64,000 nt of DNA from Paenibacillus glycanilyticus NBRC 16618 (GCF_004000805.1 NZ_BILY01000008.1:171976-235975); one strand, 5' to 3'; shown: positions 16,500-26,108, counted from the first letter of the stretch. Notes: generated by a model not told the origin, from the letters alone. Numbers and translations are program-made.

Positions 16500-19400
16500 A
16501 TGCAAGAAGAAGATCGCAAATCGCCGCCCCGCAGGAGCGGATGGCGTACTTTCGGAATCATATCATTGATGACTGTCAAATGGCTCATTTATTTCGGCAT
16601 TTTTATCGGTTTATTAACCGGCGGGGCTTTAACCGGCTATGTCGCCTCGCTTGTCAAAGACGAAGCGGTGCGTCCTCGCACATTAATCGAGGAGAAAGTA
16701 AACGAAAATTCGATTACGGGATATGTGTATTTCAATGACGACACGCTGGTCGGACAGCTCCGGACCGAGGAGGACCGGACGCCAATCGAATACGACGATC
16801 TGCCTCAGCAGGTTATCGATGCCGTGCTTGCCATTGAGGATAACAACTTCATGCATCACAAAGGCGTCGATATCAACGGTCTTGGACGGGCAGTGAAACA
16901 GAAGCTATTAAATGAAGAAACGCAAACCGGCGGCAGTACGCTGACGCAGCAGCTGGCTCGGCGCGTATTCCTCAGCTTGGACAAGACGGACAGCCGTAAA
17001 GTAAAAGAGATGTTTCTTGCACTCCGCATGGAGCGTTATCTGACCAAAGGCGAGATTCTCGCCGCTTATTTGAACAAGGTCCCGTTCGGCAACGGTTCTA
17101 GCGGCTATAATCTATACGGTATTAAATCGGCAGCCCGGGGGCTGTTCAATATCACCGACCTTAATCAATTAAATATTGCTCAGGCTGCTTATCTGGCCGG
17201 CCTGCCGCAGCGCCCTTCGGCCTATACCGCGTTCACGAGCAAAGGACAATTCGATGAGGAAGGCTTCCAGCTTGCTATTGAACGCCAAGGCACCGTACTC
17301 TCGCAGATGCTGAAATTCGGACGGATTACGAAGCAGCAATACGATGAAGCAAAAGCTTTTGATATCCGCTCCTCCCTCGCACCTCCATCGGAAAAGGCAT
17401 ATACGACTTATCCTTACCTGATGCTGGAGGCGGAACGCCAGGCTGCTGAAATCCTGGTTCTTCAGGAGAATCCGAAGCTTACCCAGTCGGACCTGAAGAA
17501 GAAAGAAAACTCCGCGCTTGTAGAAGATGCCCGCCAGCGTCTGCTCAACGGCGGTTATCATGTCTATACTACGATTGACAAAGAGATCTACAAGATCATG
17601 CACGATATCGCGGCAAATCCTAAGAATTTCTCCGCCTTCAGCAAGGAGAAGGGTCTCGAGCAAACAGCTGCCGTCATGATCGATCACAAGACCGGCGCGA
17701 TTCTGAGCATGCTGGAAGGCCGTGACTTTTACGAGGAGCAAATGAACTTTGCCACTCAGATGACGCGTCAGCCAGGCTCGGCGATGAAGACGATCGCCGC
17801 CTATCTGCCAGCTATCGATAAAGGACTCATTCAACCTGCAAGCATTGTTGATGATGCTCCCGTGGTACTGAAGGACGGACAAAAAGGCTTCCATATTCCG
17901 AAAAACTCGACGAACAGATACCTTGGGCTTGTGACGGCGCGCGAAGCGCTTAACCGCTCGCTCAACCTGCCGGCTATCAAGATCTTCCTTGACGATGTTA
18001 CGATCAAAGGCGCATGGAGCTTCGCGCGCGATCTTGGCATTACGACCTTGCAGCCGCAGGACGACAATGCGCAGACCGGCGTAATTGGCGGTCTCAGCAT
18101 CGGGGTTTCGGTTGAAGAGCTGACGAATGCGTATGGCGCGATTCCGAATAAAGGCGTCTTTAATGATGCTTACATGATTTCAAAAATTACCGATTCGCAA
18201 GGAAAAGCGGTTTACGAGCATAAAGCTGCTCCAAAGCAAGTATTCTCGCCGCAAACGGCATTCCTGGTTACCGACATGCTGAAGACGGTCGTATCGAGCG
18301 GCCAAGGTACCGCTCATTCGTTAACTTCCGACTTCAAGCAATACGGTAAAATTCCGATCGCAGGCAAAACCGGTACGACGCAAAGCTACGGCGACGTATG
18401 GTTTATGGGCTTCACCCCGGATGTTACCCTTGGCGTTTGGGCAGGTTACGAAGAGCAAATTCATACCTTGTCCGACCCTGGCAAGAAGCGGGCACGCTCG
18501 ATCTGGGCGCTTATGATGAATGAGATTACAAAAGCTAAGCCCGAGCTCTTCCCGACGAAGGAATTCGAACGTCCTTCCGGCCTTGTGAAAGCTACGGTAT
18601 CCAGCGCAAGCGGCAAGCTTCCAAGCCAGCTGACGAAGGAATCCGGCATGCTTGTCACGGACTGGTTCAATCAGAAGTATTTGCCGAAGGAAACCGATGA
18701 CGCTTTGGTGAAAATGGCATATATTCCGTTCAACGGCGTCAACTATGTACCTAATCCGGCTACACCAAAAGACATGGTGCGCGAACGAATCGTTATTAAG
18801 CGGAAGAAACCGCTGGATGAATTAATGGATGAAATCAGGGCGGCGCAAGAGAAGCTTCCGGCAAGCAGCAGAAAATCGCTGGAATCCTATTTGCCTGCCG
18901 ATGCGGATACCAATGCGCCATCCAAAGTGGATCCGCGGGTAGATGACGGCAATGCGCCAAATGCGCCAAGCAATGTGAAGCTGCAATCTATTGGATCCGG
19001 AGTCGTTATGCTGACCTTTACAGGCGGCACCGAGAAGGATATTGTAGGCTACCGGGTTTATCAATCCGTAAACGGACAGCCTGCCCAAAAGGTTGGGGAT
19101 TCCATTCTCGTTGGCGATGAACTGAAAGCAAAAATGACGGTATCCGGCAATCAAGGCTACAGCTTCTATGTCACTGCGGTCGACGTAGCCGGCAAAGAAT
19201 CTGCGGCAAGTCAAGTCGTTACATTCGGAAAAGGAGCTGTAGAGCTTCCTGGCCTTCCTGGTTTGCCTGGCGATAACACCAACACCGACAACGGCAGCAA
19301 CACGGGTACCGAGCATCCGGATCTGGCTCCGCCTTCCTCACCAAGCGGCTTGGCTGCAGCACCAACTGATTTGAGCGTGCTGCTGATTTGGAACGCAAAT

Positions 19401-19595
19401 GCGGATGCCGAATACGTTACGACTTATCATGTATACTTCAGCGCAAATAACGACGGTAAATACGTTGAGGTCGGAAAGACTCAAAAACCAAGCTTTGAAT
19501 ATGCTTCACCGCTTACGACCGGTACCTTCTACGTCATTGCGGAGAACGATACCGGCAAATCCCCTCCTTCTCAGCAAGTAAAGGTTGGGAAATAA
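16500..19595 (+). CDS. Class A penicillin-binding protein with C-terminal fibronectin III domains
   Basis: Bifunctional peptidoglycan synthase. 1031 residues: a short cytosolic tail, one membrane segment (about 20-55), a GT51 glycosyltransferase (about 85-265; catalytic Glu113 in AIEDNNF, then QTGGSTLTQQLAR), and a transpeptidase with Ser427 in GSAMK, SLN at 487-489 and Lys623 in KTGTT. After about residue 820 come two fibronectin III domains (about 820-910 and 945-1030) separated by a Gly/Asn/Thr linker. The FN3 tail makes it longer than B. subtilis PBP1 (ponA), and I give no symbol. AGGGGGAATT precedes the ATG. It is monocistronic, between divergent yuaF and convergent acsA. Confidence 0.93.
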   Translation: MQEEDRKSPPRRSGWRTFGIISLMTVKWLIYFGIFIGLLTGGALTGYVASLVKDEAVRPRTLIEEKVNENSITGYVYFNDDTLVGQLRTEEDRTPIEYDDLPQQVIDAVLAIEDNNFMHHKGVDINGLGRAVKQKLLNEETQTGGSTLTQQLARRVFLSLDKTDSRKVKEMFLALRMERYLTKGEILAAYLNKVPFGNGSSGYNLYGIKSAARGLFNITDLNQLNIAQAAYLAGLPQRPSAYTAFTSKGQFDEEGFQLAIERQGTVLSQMLKFGRITKQQYDEAKAFDIRSSLAPPSEKAYTTYPYLMLEAERQAAEILVLQENPKLTQSDLKKKENSALVEDARQRLLNGGYHVYTTIDKEIYKIMHDIAANPKNFSAFSKEKGLEQTAAVMIDHKTGAILSMLEGRDFYEEQMNFATQMTRQPGSAMKTIAAYLPAIDKGLIQPASIVDDAPVVLKDGQKGFHIPKNSTNRYLGLVTAREALNRSLNLPAIKIFLDDVTIKGAWSFARDLGITTLQPQDDNAQTGVIGGLSIGVSVEELTNAYGAIPNKGVFNDAYMISKITDSQGKAVYEHKAAPKQVFSPQTAFLVTDMLKTVVSSGQGTAHSLTSDFKQYGKIPIAGKTGTTQSYGDVWFMGFTPDVTLGVWAGYEEQIHTLSDPGKKRARSIWALMMNEITKAKPELFPTKEFERPSGLVKATVSSASGKLPSQLTKESGMLVTDWFNQKYLPKETDDALVKMAYIPFNGVNYVPNPATPKDMVRERIVIKRKKPLDELMDEIRAAQEKLPASSRKSLESYLPADADTNAPSKVDPRVDDGNAPNAPSNVKLQSIGSGVVMLTFTGGTEKDIVGYRVYQSVNGQPAQKVGDSILVGDELKAKMTVSGNQGYSFYVTAVDVAGKESAASQVVTFGKGAVELPGLPGLPGDNTNTDNGSNTGTEHPDLAPPSSPSGLAAAPTDLSVLLIWNANADAEYVTTYHVYFSANNDGKYVEVGKTQKPSFEYASPLTTGTFYVIAENDTGKSPPSQQVKVGK

Positions 19596-19629
19596 CGAAG
19601 CAGATTGAATAAAACATTTAAATGGCTGA

Positions 19630-19779
19630 CTGCGCATTTGAATGTTCTTCCGATCGCTGTTGTACCCGGATTCCTTGAACAAGTTTATCAGGGTGGGAAT
19701 CCGGAGTACAAAGGCGAACGTAAAAGCTTTCTGAAAGAAAGCTACTTCGTAAGCATAATCCCGCTTCTCCAGAATCATT
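19630..19779 (+). repeat. Intergenic repeat element, copy A
   Basis: About 150 bp nearly repeated at 39043-39194. Shared blocks include CTGCGCAT, TGTTCTTCCGATCGC, GGATTCC, GCGAACG, TAAAAGCTTTCTGAAAGAAA and GCTTCTCCAGAATCATT. It contains a hairpin AGCTTTC-TGAAA-GAAAGCT and an inverted GGATTCC/GGAATCC pair. Small insertions between the copies break the reading frame, so conservation is at the nucleotide level. The short open frame at 19605-19826 is therefore not called as a gene. Confidence 0.75.
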
Positions 19780-19808
19780 CAAACTGCTCCGTTAAGAAAA
19801 TGAACAGA

Positions 19809-19843
19809 AAAAAGCGCCACGGATAAATTCCGTGGCGCTTTTG
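19809..19843. terminator. Bidirectional terminator between PBP gene and acsA
   Basis: Perfect 13-bp inverted repeat AAAAGCGCCACGG with a 7-base loop and T-tracts on both sides, between convergent genes. Confidence 0.9.
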
Positions 19844-19855
19844 TTTTATATAGGA

Positions 19856-21580
19856 TTAGTCCTCGATAGTCGACAGGTCGCCTGTTGGGAGGTTAAGCTC
19901 CCAAGCTTTGAGAACGCGGCGCATGATTTTACCGCTTCGCGTCTTCGGCAGCTTGTCTTTGAACTCGATTTCGCGTGGCGCGGCATGAGCCGACAATCCG
20001 ACTTTTACGAATTGCGCAATCTCGGCCTTCAGCTCATCCGAAGCCGTATAGCCCTCACGAAGGGCGATAAACGCTTTAATAATCTCGCCGCGCATGGGGT
20101 CCGGCTTGCCGATTACCCCCGCTTCCGCGACCGCTGGATGCTCTACAAGCTTGCTCTCTACTTCAAACGGGCCTACCCGCTCACCGGCAGTGTTGATGAC
20201 ATCATCAATACGGCCTTGGAACCAGAAGTAGCCGTCCTCATCCATATAAGCAGAGTCTCCGGAAATGTACCAGCCTTGAATACGGAAATATTCCTCGTAT
20301 TTCGAAGGATTGTTCCAAATTTTCCGCATCATTGATGGCCATGGCGTCTGTACGGCCAGGTTACCCATGCGATATGGCGGAAGCTCGTTGCCTTGATCGT
20401 CGATAATCGCCGCTTTGACGCCTGGCAGCGGTTTACCCATCGAACCCGGCTTGATATCCATGGACGGATAGTTACAGATTAGCTGACCGCCGGTTTCCGT
20501 CATCCACCATGTATCATGGATGCGTTGATTGTAAACCTTCATTCCCCAGCGCACAACCTCCGGGTTAAGCGGCTCGCCAACGCTGAGCACGTGACGCAGG
20601 CTCGACAGATCGAAGGAGCTTGACAGGTCGTCCCCTGCTCCCATCAGCATACGGAATGCGGTTGGGGCACTATACCATACCGTTACGCCGTACTTCTGGA
20701 TCGTGCCATACCAGTCGCTTGGACTGAAGCGTCCGCCGCGGATCACGTTTGTCGCTCCGTTCAGCCATGGCGCAAAGACGCCGTAAGAGGTTCCCGTAAC
20801 CCAGCCCGGGTCAGCCGTACACCAGTAAATATCGCCTTCTTTCAGATCCAGTACGATTTTACCCGTGTAGTAATGCTGAATCATGGCGTTCTGTACGTGG
20901 AAGACCCCTTTAGGCTTGCCGGTAGAACCGGATGTGTAGTGGAGAATAAGGCCATCTTCGCGATCAAGCCATTCGATCTCGGCTTCTTCCGAAGCTTGCG
21001 CCATCTCCGTGTTGAAGTCGACGATAACATCGTCAGCCGCTACATTGTCGCCAAAGACAAAAATATGTTTCAGATTAGGCAGCTCGTCACGTTTAATTCG
21101 CGGAAGAAGAGCAGGCGTCGTAATAATCGCCGTAGCTTCGCTGTCCTGCAAGCGGTCTTTGACTGCCGTCTCCATAAAAGCTTCGAATAGCGGGCCTACA
21201 ACGGCACCTACCTTCAGGACGCCTAATAGGCCAAAATACAATTCCGGCGTGCGCGGCATAAAGATAAATACCCGTTGTCCCTTGCCGATGCCGTATTTCC
21301 GCAATACATTCGCGAACCGGTTCGACTGCTTGCTCATTTGTTCATACGTATAAGATTCATCGCGCGCGCTGTCGCTGTAGTAAAGAGCGATATTCGCGCC
21401 TTTACCGGATTCCACATGACGGTCAATGGCTTCGTACGCCATGTTTACTTTCCCTGTCTCATGCCAGCTGAATTGGCTTTCAATCTCTTCCCATTTGAAA
21501 TCATTCGATGCTTGCTCGTAATTCTTAAGATTCGGATTTGTTGCCACTGCTGGAATTCGTTCTTGATGCAAGTTGATCAT
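19856..21580 (-). CDS. acsA: Acetyl-CoA synthetase
   Basis: Converts acetate, ATP and CoA to acetyl-CoA. 574 residues, the normal length for Bacillus AcsA. Adenylate-forming signatures: YTSGSTGKPKGV (A3), DTWWMTETGG (A5), YISGDSAYMDEDGYFWFQGRIDDVI (A7/A8, given as one region near 430-455 in the fold), and the C-terminal PKTRSGKIMRR in which Lys551 is the residue acetylated by AcuA. ATG with GGGAGAG 8 bases upstream. It is divergent from acuA-acuC, the same arrangement as B. subtilis, and a near-consensus cre site lies in the shared promoter region. Confidence 0.95.
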   Translation of the reverse strand: MINLHQERIPAVATNPNLKNYEQASNDFKWEEIESQFSWHETGKVNMAYEAIDRHVESGKGANIALYYSDSARDESYTYEQMSKQSNRFANVLRKYGIGKGQRVFIFMPRTPELYFGLLGVLKVGAVVGPLFEAFMETAVKDRLQDSEATAIITTPALLPRIKRDELPNLKHIFVFGDNVAADDVIVDFNTEMAQASEEAEIEWLDREDGLILHYTSGSTGKPKGVFHVQNAMIQHYYTGKIVLDLKEGDIYWCTADPGWVTGTSYGVFAPWLNGATNVIRGGRFSPSDWYGTIQKYGVTVWYSAPTAFRMLMGAGDDLSSSFDLSSLRHVLSVGEPLNPEVVRWGMKVYNQRIHDTWWMTETGGQLICNYPSMDIKPGSMGKPLPGVKAAIIDDQGNELPPYRMGNLAVQTPWPSMMRKIWNNPSKYEEYFRIQGWYISGDSAYMDEDGYFWFQGRIDDVINTAGERVGPFEVESKLVEHPAVAEAGVIGKPDPMRGEIIKAFIALREGYTASDELKAEIAQFVKVGLSAHAAPREIEFKDKLPKTRSGKIMRRVLKAWELNLPTGDLSTIED

Positions 21581-21621
21581 TCTATCACTCTCCCATCAAA
21601 TCTGTTAAACATTAACCGCAA

Positions 21622-21635
21622 AGAATACGCTTTCA
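21622..21635. promoter_or_regulatory. Candidate cre site (CcpA) between acsA and acuA
   Basis: Read on the minus strand the 14-mer TGAAAGCGTATTCT matches TGNAANCGNNNNCA at all fixed positions but the last. It lies about 45 bases upstream of the acsA start, and CcpA is encoded 2.8 kb away. Confidence 0.55.
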
Positions 21636-21817
21636 ATTGCTAGCCGGATCTTGCAGGCAAACAAGCCGTCCATCAATCGCATCTTTCCCGGTTACTCAAC
21701 CGCCACAACAATTATAGCATAATGACTTTCCATTCGACTATGCTTTTCATTTTCCCCGATGTTTGCTATAACCTTAAATATAAGGGAGCTCACGGCCTCG
21801 GAAAGGAGATACCGTTA

Positions 21818-22453
21818 TTGGAGCATCGCAAAATGTATCAACGGCAGCAGATAGAATTGCAGGACGGCCGAATCTGCATCATTGAAGGTCCCGTCTCTCC
21901 GGAGTCCTTGCAGACACTCGCCATGCATGCCGATCTGGACGCGTTCAGGCGGCCCAAGGATCAGCATGAAGCACTGGTGGAGATTGCAGGTCTTGAAGAA
22001 GGACGCATTATTTTAGCCCGCGTAGACGAGCTGATAGTCGGCTATGTCACCTTTCATTACCCGGACGAGCTGGAACGCTGGTACGAAGCCGGCATGCCGG
22101 ATTTAGTTGAACTCGGAGCCATTGAAGTAGCGGATCAATACCGATCCTACGGGCTCGGCAAAAAAATGATTCAATTGGCTTTCGCAGACGGACAGCTTGA
22201 AAATATGATCGTCTTTACCACCGAGTATTACTGGCATTGGGATTTGGAAGGGACAAAGCTGAGCGTATGGGAGTACCGGGGAATTATGGAGAAGCTGATG
22301 AAATCCGTCGGCATGGTCTGGTACGCAACCGATGATCCGGAGATTTGCTCGCATCCCGCAAACTGCTTGATGGTACGCATCGGCAAAGAAGTACCACAGG
22401 AATCCGAAGAGCAGTTCGACCGAATCCGCTTCAGGCAGCGTTTCATGTATTAG
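21818..22453 (+). CDS. acuA: Acetoin utilization acetyltransferase AcuA (protein acetyltransferase)
   Basis: GNAT-fold enzyme that acetylates and inactivates AcsA. About 211 residues; the acetyl-CoA-binding signature is visible as VELGAIEVADQYRSYGLGKKMIQLAF. The frame opens at 21722, but GGAAAGGAGAT at 21800-21810 points to the TTG at 21818 (MEHRKMYQRQQ). It heads an operon with acuC (26 bp gap) and diverges from acsA, as in B. subtilis. AcuB, which lies between acuA and acuC in B. subtilis, is absent here. Confidence 0.92.
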   Translation: MEHRKMYQRQQIELQDGRICIIEGPVSPESLQTLAMHADLDAFRRPKDQHEALVEIAGLEEGRIILARVDELIVGYVTFHYPDELERWYEAGMPDLVELGAIEVADQYRSYGLGKKMIQLAFADGQLENMIVFTTEYYWHWDLEGTKLSVWEYRGIMEKLMKSVGMVWYATDDPEICSHPANCLMVRIGKEVPQESEEQFDRIRFRQRFMY

Positions 22454-22479
22454 CGTGTTTTTATTTGGGAGGTTAAGAA

Positions 22480-23655
22480 GTGACTAACGCAATATTCGTT
22501 CATCATTCTGACAGTACCCGTTATCAATTTGGAGAGCAGCATCCGTTTAGCCCTTTTCGTATTGCTCTAACGCTTGATTTGCTGCATGCCGCGGGAGCAC
22601 TCCAACAGGATCAAATGAACTCCCCTTCCGCGACGGCAGACGAGGAGCTGCTTGCGCTCGTTCACCGGGCGGATTACATCAATACCGTTCAGCAGCTAAG
22701 CGCGGAGAGCCCTGCCCAAGAAGCGGCCGCGGCTGCCGGAAAATACGGACTTGATACGGAGGACACACCCTTTTTTCCCGGAATGCACAACGCGGCGGCG
22801 ACTATAACCGCCGGCTCCGTTCACGCTGCTGAACTCGTCATGAGCGGCCAAGCTGTTCATGCTTATCATATGGCCGGCGGCCTGCATCACGCCTTTCCTG
22901 ACCGCGGTGCGGGGTTCTGCGTCTATAACGACGCTGCCGTTGCTATTCAATACATACGCCAAACCTATGGCGCGCGCGTCTTGTATATCGATACGGATGT
23001 CCATCACGGGGACGGCGTGCAATGGAGCTTTTACCATGATCCCGATGTCTGCACCTACTCCATTCATGAAACCGGCAAATTCCTTTTCCCCGGAACCGGA
23101 TTTGTCCATGAGAAAGGAGCAGACACCGGTTACGGAGCCTGCTACAATATTCCGATGGAGCCTTACACGGAGGATGACTCCTGGCTGGAATGCTTTCGCA
23201 GCTCGGTAACAAAAATCGCCGAAGCCTTCAAGCCCGATATTATCGTAAGCCAACATGGCTGTGACGCGCATGCGTATGACCCTTTATCGCATATTCATTG
23301 CAGCATGAGAATCTATCAGGAAATGCCGATGATCATCCACGAGCTTGCCCACAAGCATACGGAGGGTCGCTGGGTTGCTCTAGGCGGCGGCGGTTACGAC
23401 TGGTGGAGGGTTGTCCCCAGAGCCTGGTCGCTTGTCTGGCTGACGATGACGGATCATCCGATCGTAGACCGGCTAATCCGTCATGAAGACGTTCCGCTGC
23501 CACAAGCCTGGCTGGATAAATGGTCCGCCTCAAGCCCTGATCCCCTTCCCGCAAGTTGGCTGGATGATAGAAGTCAGCTCCTGCCTATTCCGCGGAGAGC
23601 AGAAATTGAGAGCAAAAACCGCCAGACCGTAGCCATCGCCATTCAAGATCTATGA
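22480..23655 (+). CDS. acuC: Acetoin utilization protein AcuC (class I histone deacetylase-like)
   Basis: Zinc-dependent deacetylase of the arginase/deacetylase fold that reactivates acetylated AcsA. 391 residues. Active-site landmarks are GGLHHAFPDRGAGFC (catalytic His pair), YIDTDVHHGDGVQ (zinc Asp and His), the second zinc Asp in SQHGCDAHAYDP, and GGGGYDWWRVVPRAW (catalytic Tyr). GTG start with GGGAGG 7 bases upstream. Co-transcribed with acuA. C-terminal 80 residues are variable. Terminated by the hairpin that follows. Confidence 0.94.
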   Translation: MTNAIFVHHSDSTRYQFGEQHPFSPFRIALTLDLLHAAGALQQDQMNSPSATADEELLALVHRADYINTVQQLSAESPAQEAAAAAGKYGLDTEDTPFFPGMHNAAATITAGSVHAAELVMSGQAVHAYHMAGGLHHAFPDRGAGFCVYNDAAVAIQYIRQTYGARVLYIDTDVHHGDGVQWSFYHDPDVCTYSIHETGKFLFPGTGFVHEKGADTGYGACYNIPMEPYTEDDSWLECFRSSVTKIAEAFKPDIIVSQHGCDAHAYDPLSHIHCSMRIYQEMPMIIHELAHKHTEGRWVALGGGGYDWWRVVPRAWSLVWLTMTDHPIVDRLIRHEDVPLPQAWLDKWSASSPDPLPASWLDDRSQLLPIPRRAEIESKNRQTVAIAIQDL

Positions 23656-23678
23656 GAAACCAACGTATCTGAAAATAA

Positions 23679-23713
23679 AAAAACGCCCGTACCTTTCGGA
23701 ACGGACGTTTTTT
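23679..23713. terminator. Bidirectional terminator between acuC and mtnN
   Basis: Inverted repeat AAAACGcCCGTaCC / GGAACGGaCGTTTT with two mismatches, A7 on one side and T6 on the other, between convergent genes. Confidence 0.8.
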
Positions 23714-23716
23714 GCG

Positions 23717-24415
23717 TTAAATATGCTGAATCATGTCATCTATAATCGCATAAGAATTGTTGGCTGCCGTTACCGTAAACTCCGCGTAATTCACATGCGC
23801 CGAACCGTCAGCTTTATCCGACATCGAGCGGATAACAACAAACGGTACTTCATTCAAATCGCACACATGCGCGACCGAAGCGCCTTCCATCTCCGCACAT
23901 GCGCCCTGCATGTTCTCATACAGCTCGCGAACCGTATCCCGGCTTGCGATGAACTGATCGCCGGACAATACTTTACCAATCAAGCTACGCCCTTCAAACA
24001 GACGCTCGCTTGCTTCCGATGCAAGCTTCACGAGCCGTTCATCGGCCGTGAACTCCGAACGCTCCTGATAAGGAATAACCCCTTTGGCGAATCCAAGAGG
24101 CGTTACGTCCATATCATGCTGCACGCAGATGGAAGAAACGACGATATCACCGATATTGAGACGCGGATCAAGCGCCCCTGCTACCCCGGTGAATAAGACG
24201 CTGTCAACACCCAGATCAATCAGAATCTGCGTGCAGACAGCCGCGTTAACTTTCCCTACACCGGATTTGCAGAACACAACCGTCTTCCCATGAAGCTGGC
24301 CTTCGTAATAGGTAATGCCAGCTTTCGTTACGCTGTTTGTTACATGAACATTTTGATGCAACAGCTCGATCTCTTCGACCATTGCGCCAATAATACCGAT
24401 TTTATTAAAAGCCAT
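23717..24415 (-). CDS. mtnN: 5'-methylthioadenosine/S-adenosylhomocysteine nucleosidase
   Basis: Hydrolyses MTA and SAH to adenine and the thioribose or ribosyl-homocysteine, clearing products of polyamine synthesis and methylation. 232 residues, normal for the family. The conserved IGAMVEEIELL carries the proton-donating Glu, and VIRSMSDKADGSA the catalytic Asp near residue 200; AEMEGASVAHVC is the substrate-binding Glu-Met-Glu block. The ATG overlaps the ccpA stop (TAATG), so it is translated from the ccpA transcript. Nearby on the same chromosome is a speA-like decarboxylase, whose pathway yields MTA. Confidence 0.95.
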   Translation of the reverse strand: MAFNKIGIIGAMVEEIELLHQNVHVTNSVTKAGITYYEGQLHGKTVVFCKSGVGKVNAAVCTQILIDLGVDSVLFTGVAGALDPRLNIGDIVVSSICVQHDMDVTPLGFAKGVIPYQERSEFTADERLVKLASEASERLFEGRSLIGKVLSGDQFIASRDTVRELYENMQGACAEMEGASVAHVCDLNEVPFVVIRSMSDKADGSAHVNYAEFTVTAANNSYAIIDDMIQHI

Positions 24416-25425
24416 TATGCTTGCAAACCTCCAACGGATTGCCGAACAACGATTTCATGCGGCAAAACCACTTTCGCGTGTTCAACAACTTCCTTCTTCA
24501 TCAGCTTCGTGAGCAGACGCATCGATACCGCGCCAATATCATACATCGGCTGGGCAACGGCGGTCAGCTGCGGACGAACCATCGACGCCATACGCGTATT
24601 GTCAACACTGATTACCGAGACATCGTCAGGCACTTTCAGACCGGAGTCTTGAATACAGTGAATGGCGCCAATAGCCATTTCATCCGTAGCTGCAAACACG
24701 GCGGTAGGACGCACCGACAGATCAATGAAATATTTCATGGCTTCAACACCCGATTCGTAACGGTAATTACCCGTGCGAACCAGCGTTTCATCGTATGGAA
24801 TTCCCGAGTCTTCAAGCGCACGCTTGTACCCTTGGAAACGGGCATAACCATTGGCCGGATCCTGCAGCGTACCGCTGATCATCGCAATACGTTTGTGGCC
24901 TTCCTGAACCAGCTTGCGCACGGCGTCGTAAGCCGCTTCTTCATGGTTAATGTCAACAGAAGGAATTTGACCGTTCTCATCCGTTGTTGCGCAAAGGACG
25001 ATTGGCACATTCGCCGTCTTGAACGCCTGCATATGCTCTTCCGTCACAGCGCCGCCCATAAAGAGCAGCCCGTCCACTTGCTTTTCCAAAAGCGTGTTGA
25101 TTACGCGGATCTCTTTATCCTTCTTCTTGTCCGCGTTACACAAAATAATATTATAATGGTACATATTCGCAATATCTTCAATACCACGCGCAACCTCGGC
25201 GAAATTCGCATTCGAAATATCCGGAATGACAACGCCGACCGTCGTCGTTTTCTTGCTGGCCAAGCCCCGAGCAACCGCATTTGGACGGTACCCGAGTCGT
25301 TCAATAGCCTCGTACACCTTTTTGCGCGTTGCCGGCTTCACGTTCGGATTGTTGTTCACAACCCGAGAAACCGTAGCCATCGATACTCCTGCTTCTCTTG
25401 CTACATCATAAATGGTAACCGTCAC
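24415..25425 (-). CDS. ccpA: Catabolite control protein A
   Basis: LacI/GalR-family master regulator of carbon catabolite repression. It binds cre sites when complexed with HPr or Crh phosphorylated at Ser46. About 336 residues from the GTG at 25425 ([21 protein letters not shown]), which has GGAGAGAAG upstream; the longer TTG start at 25440 lies inside that ribosome site. The helix-turn-helix (about 4-25), the hinge [19 protein letters not shown] and a periplasmic-binding-like effector domain are all present. Context with acsA and acu genes is as in Bacillus. It overlaps mtnN by one base. Confidence 0.95.
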   Translation of the reverse strand: MTVTIYDVAREAGVSMATVSRVVNNNPNVKPATRKKVYEAIERLGYRPNAVARGLASKKTTTVGVVIPDISNANFAEVARGIEDIANMYHYNIILCNADKKKDKEIRVINTLLEKQVDGLLFMGGAVTEEHMQAFKTANVPIVLCATTDENGQIPSVDINHEEAAYDAVRKLVQEGHKRIAMISGTLQDPANGYARFQGYKRALEDSGIPYDETLVRTGNYRYESGVEAMKYFIDLSVRPTAVFAATDEMAIGAIHCIQDSGLKVPDDVSVISVDNTRMASMVRPQLTAVAQPMYDIGAVSMRLLTKLMKKEVVEHAKVVLPHEIVVRQSVGGLQA

Positions 25426-25578
25426 GGTACTTCTCTCCAATATCTCAAATTTTATTTACGTTCGCTGCATATTAACGTAATCATACGACAAAATATTACT
25501 TTTCGCAATGTTAGCGCATGTCTGGCGTCAATCTGTGCTTCATCATGCAGCGAATGGAGAGTGATATTCCCGTATGGC

Positions 25579-25992
25579 TTATGTATGCATGGACCGTCTG
25601 CTAAGTTGAGATAGCCTTTTGTTAATATCAGCAATCCATTCCTCATCATGAAGCGATTGCGCAATCAGATGCAGGTCGAGCAGATTGTTGATGCGCTCTT
25701 GCGTCAGCCGTTCGATATGATACGGATCCGGCTGGTTTTTGTCTTCACTCGCTTCTACGAGCAGGTCTGCCCATTCGTTGCATTCATTAAACAAAAATGT
25801 TTGCTTCGGCGGCTCCTGACCCAGCTTTGCGATGAGTCCGGTCAGATCCGGCTTCACATCGGGAAGTACTTCGCTGCGGCTGCATACCGAGCATGAATAG
25901 ATCGGAACATTGTCGATTTCGACTTTCCCCGAATAAATCACTGTACGCAGTTTCATCTTCATGATGTCACCGCAATGACACCTTTTCTGCAC
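25579..25992 (-). CDS. YgiT-type zinc-finger-like protein, unknown function
   Basis: 137 residues. The N-terminal 50 residues carry CHCGDI and YSCSVCSRSEV, two cysteine pairs spaced like a YgiT/MqsA-type zinc ribbon, so zinc binding is likely. The rest is acidic and helical (EWADLLVEASEDKNQPD, RINNLLDLHLIAQSLHDEEW). GTG start behind GGGAG. No HTH domain like MqsA and no toxin gene nearby, so a toxin-antitoxin role is not supported. It is common in Paenibacillus to my memory, but I cannot name a function. Confidence 0.75.
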   Translation of the reverse strand: MQKRCHCGDIMKMKLRTVIYSGKVEIDNVPIYSCSVCSRSEVLPDVKPDLTGLIAKLGQEPPKQTFLFNECNEWADLLVEASEDKNQPDPYHIERLTQERINNLLDLHLIAQSLHDEEWIADINKRLSQLSRRSMHT

Positions 25993-26108
25993 TTTAGTCC
26001 ACTCCCTTTACGCGCTTCTCTTCCGTTCCTCTTTTTCTATTTCGAGATGCGTAAAGGATTCGACCTTTTCTGCATAAAATCCTGCTTATCCGCACTATGT
26101 AATTTTTA

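Noticed and set aside
19605..19826. 73-codon frame covering repeat copy A
   Set aside because: It shares KSFLKESYF with a frame in copy B, but indels between the copies change frame on both sides, so the conserved unit is not protein.
25579..25992. MqsA/YgiT-like toxin-antitoxin component
   Set aside because: Only the cysteine ribbon resembles YgiT; no HTH in the protein and no toxin gene beside it.
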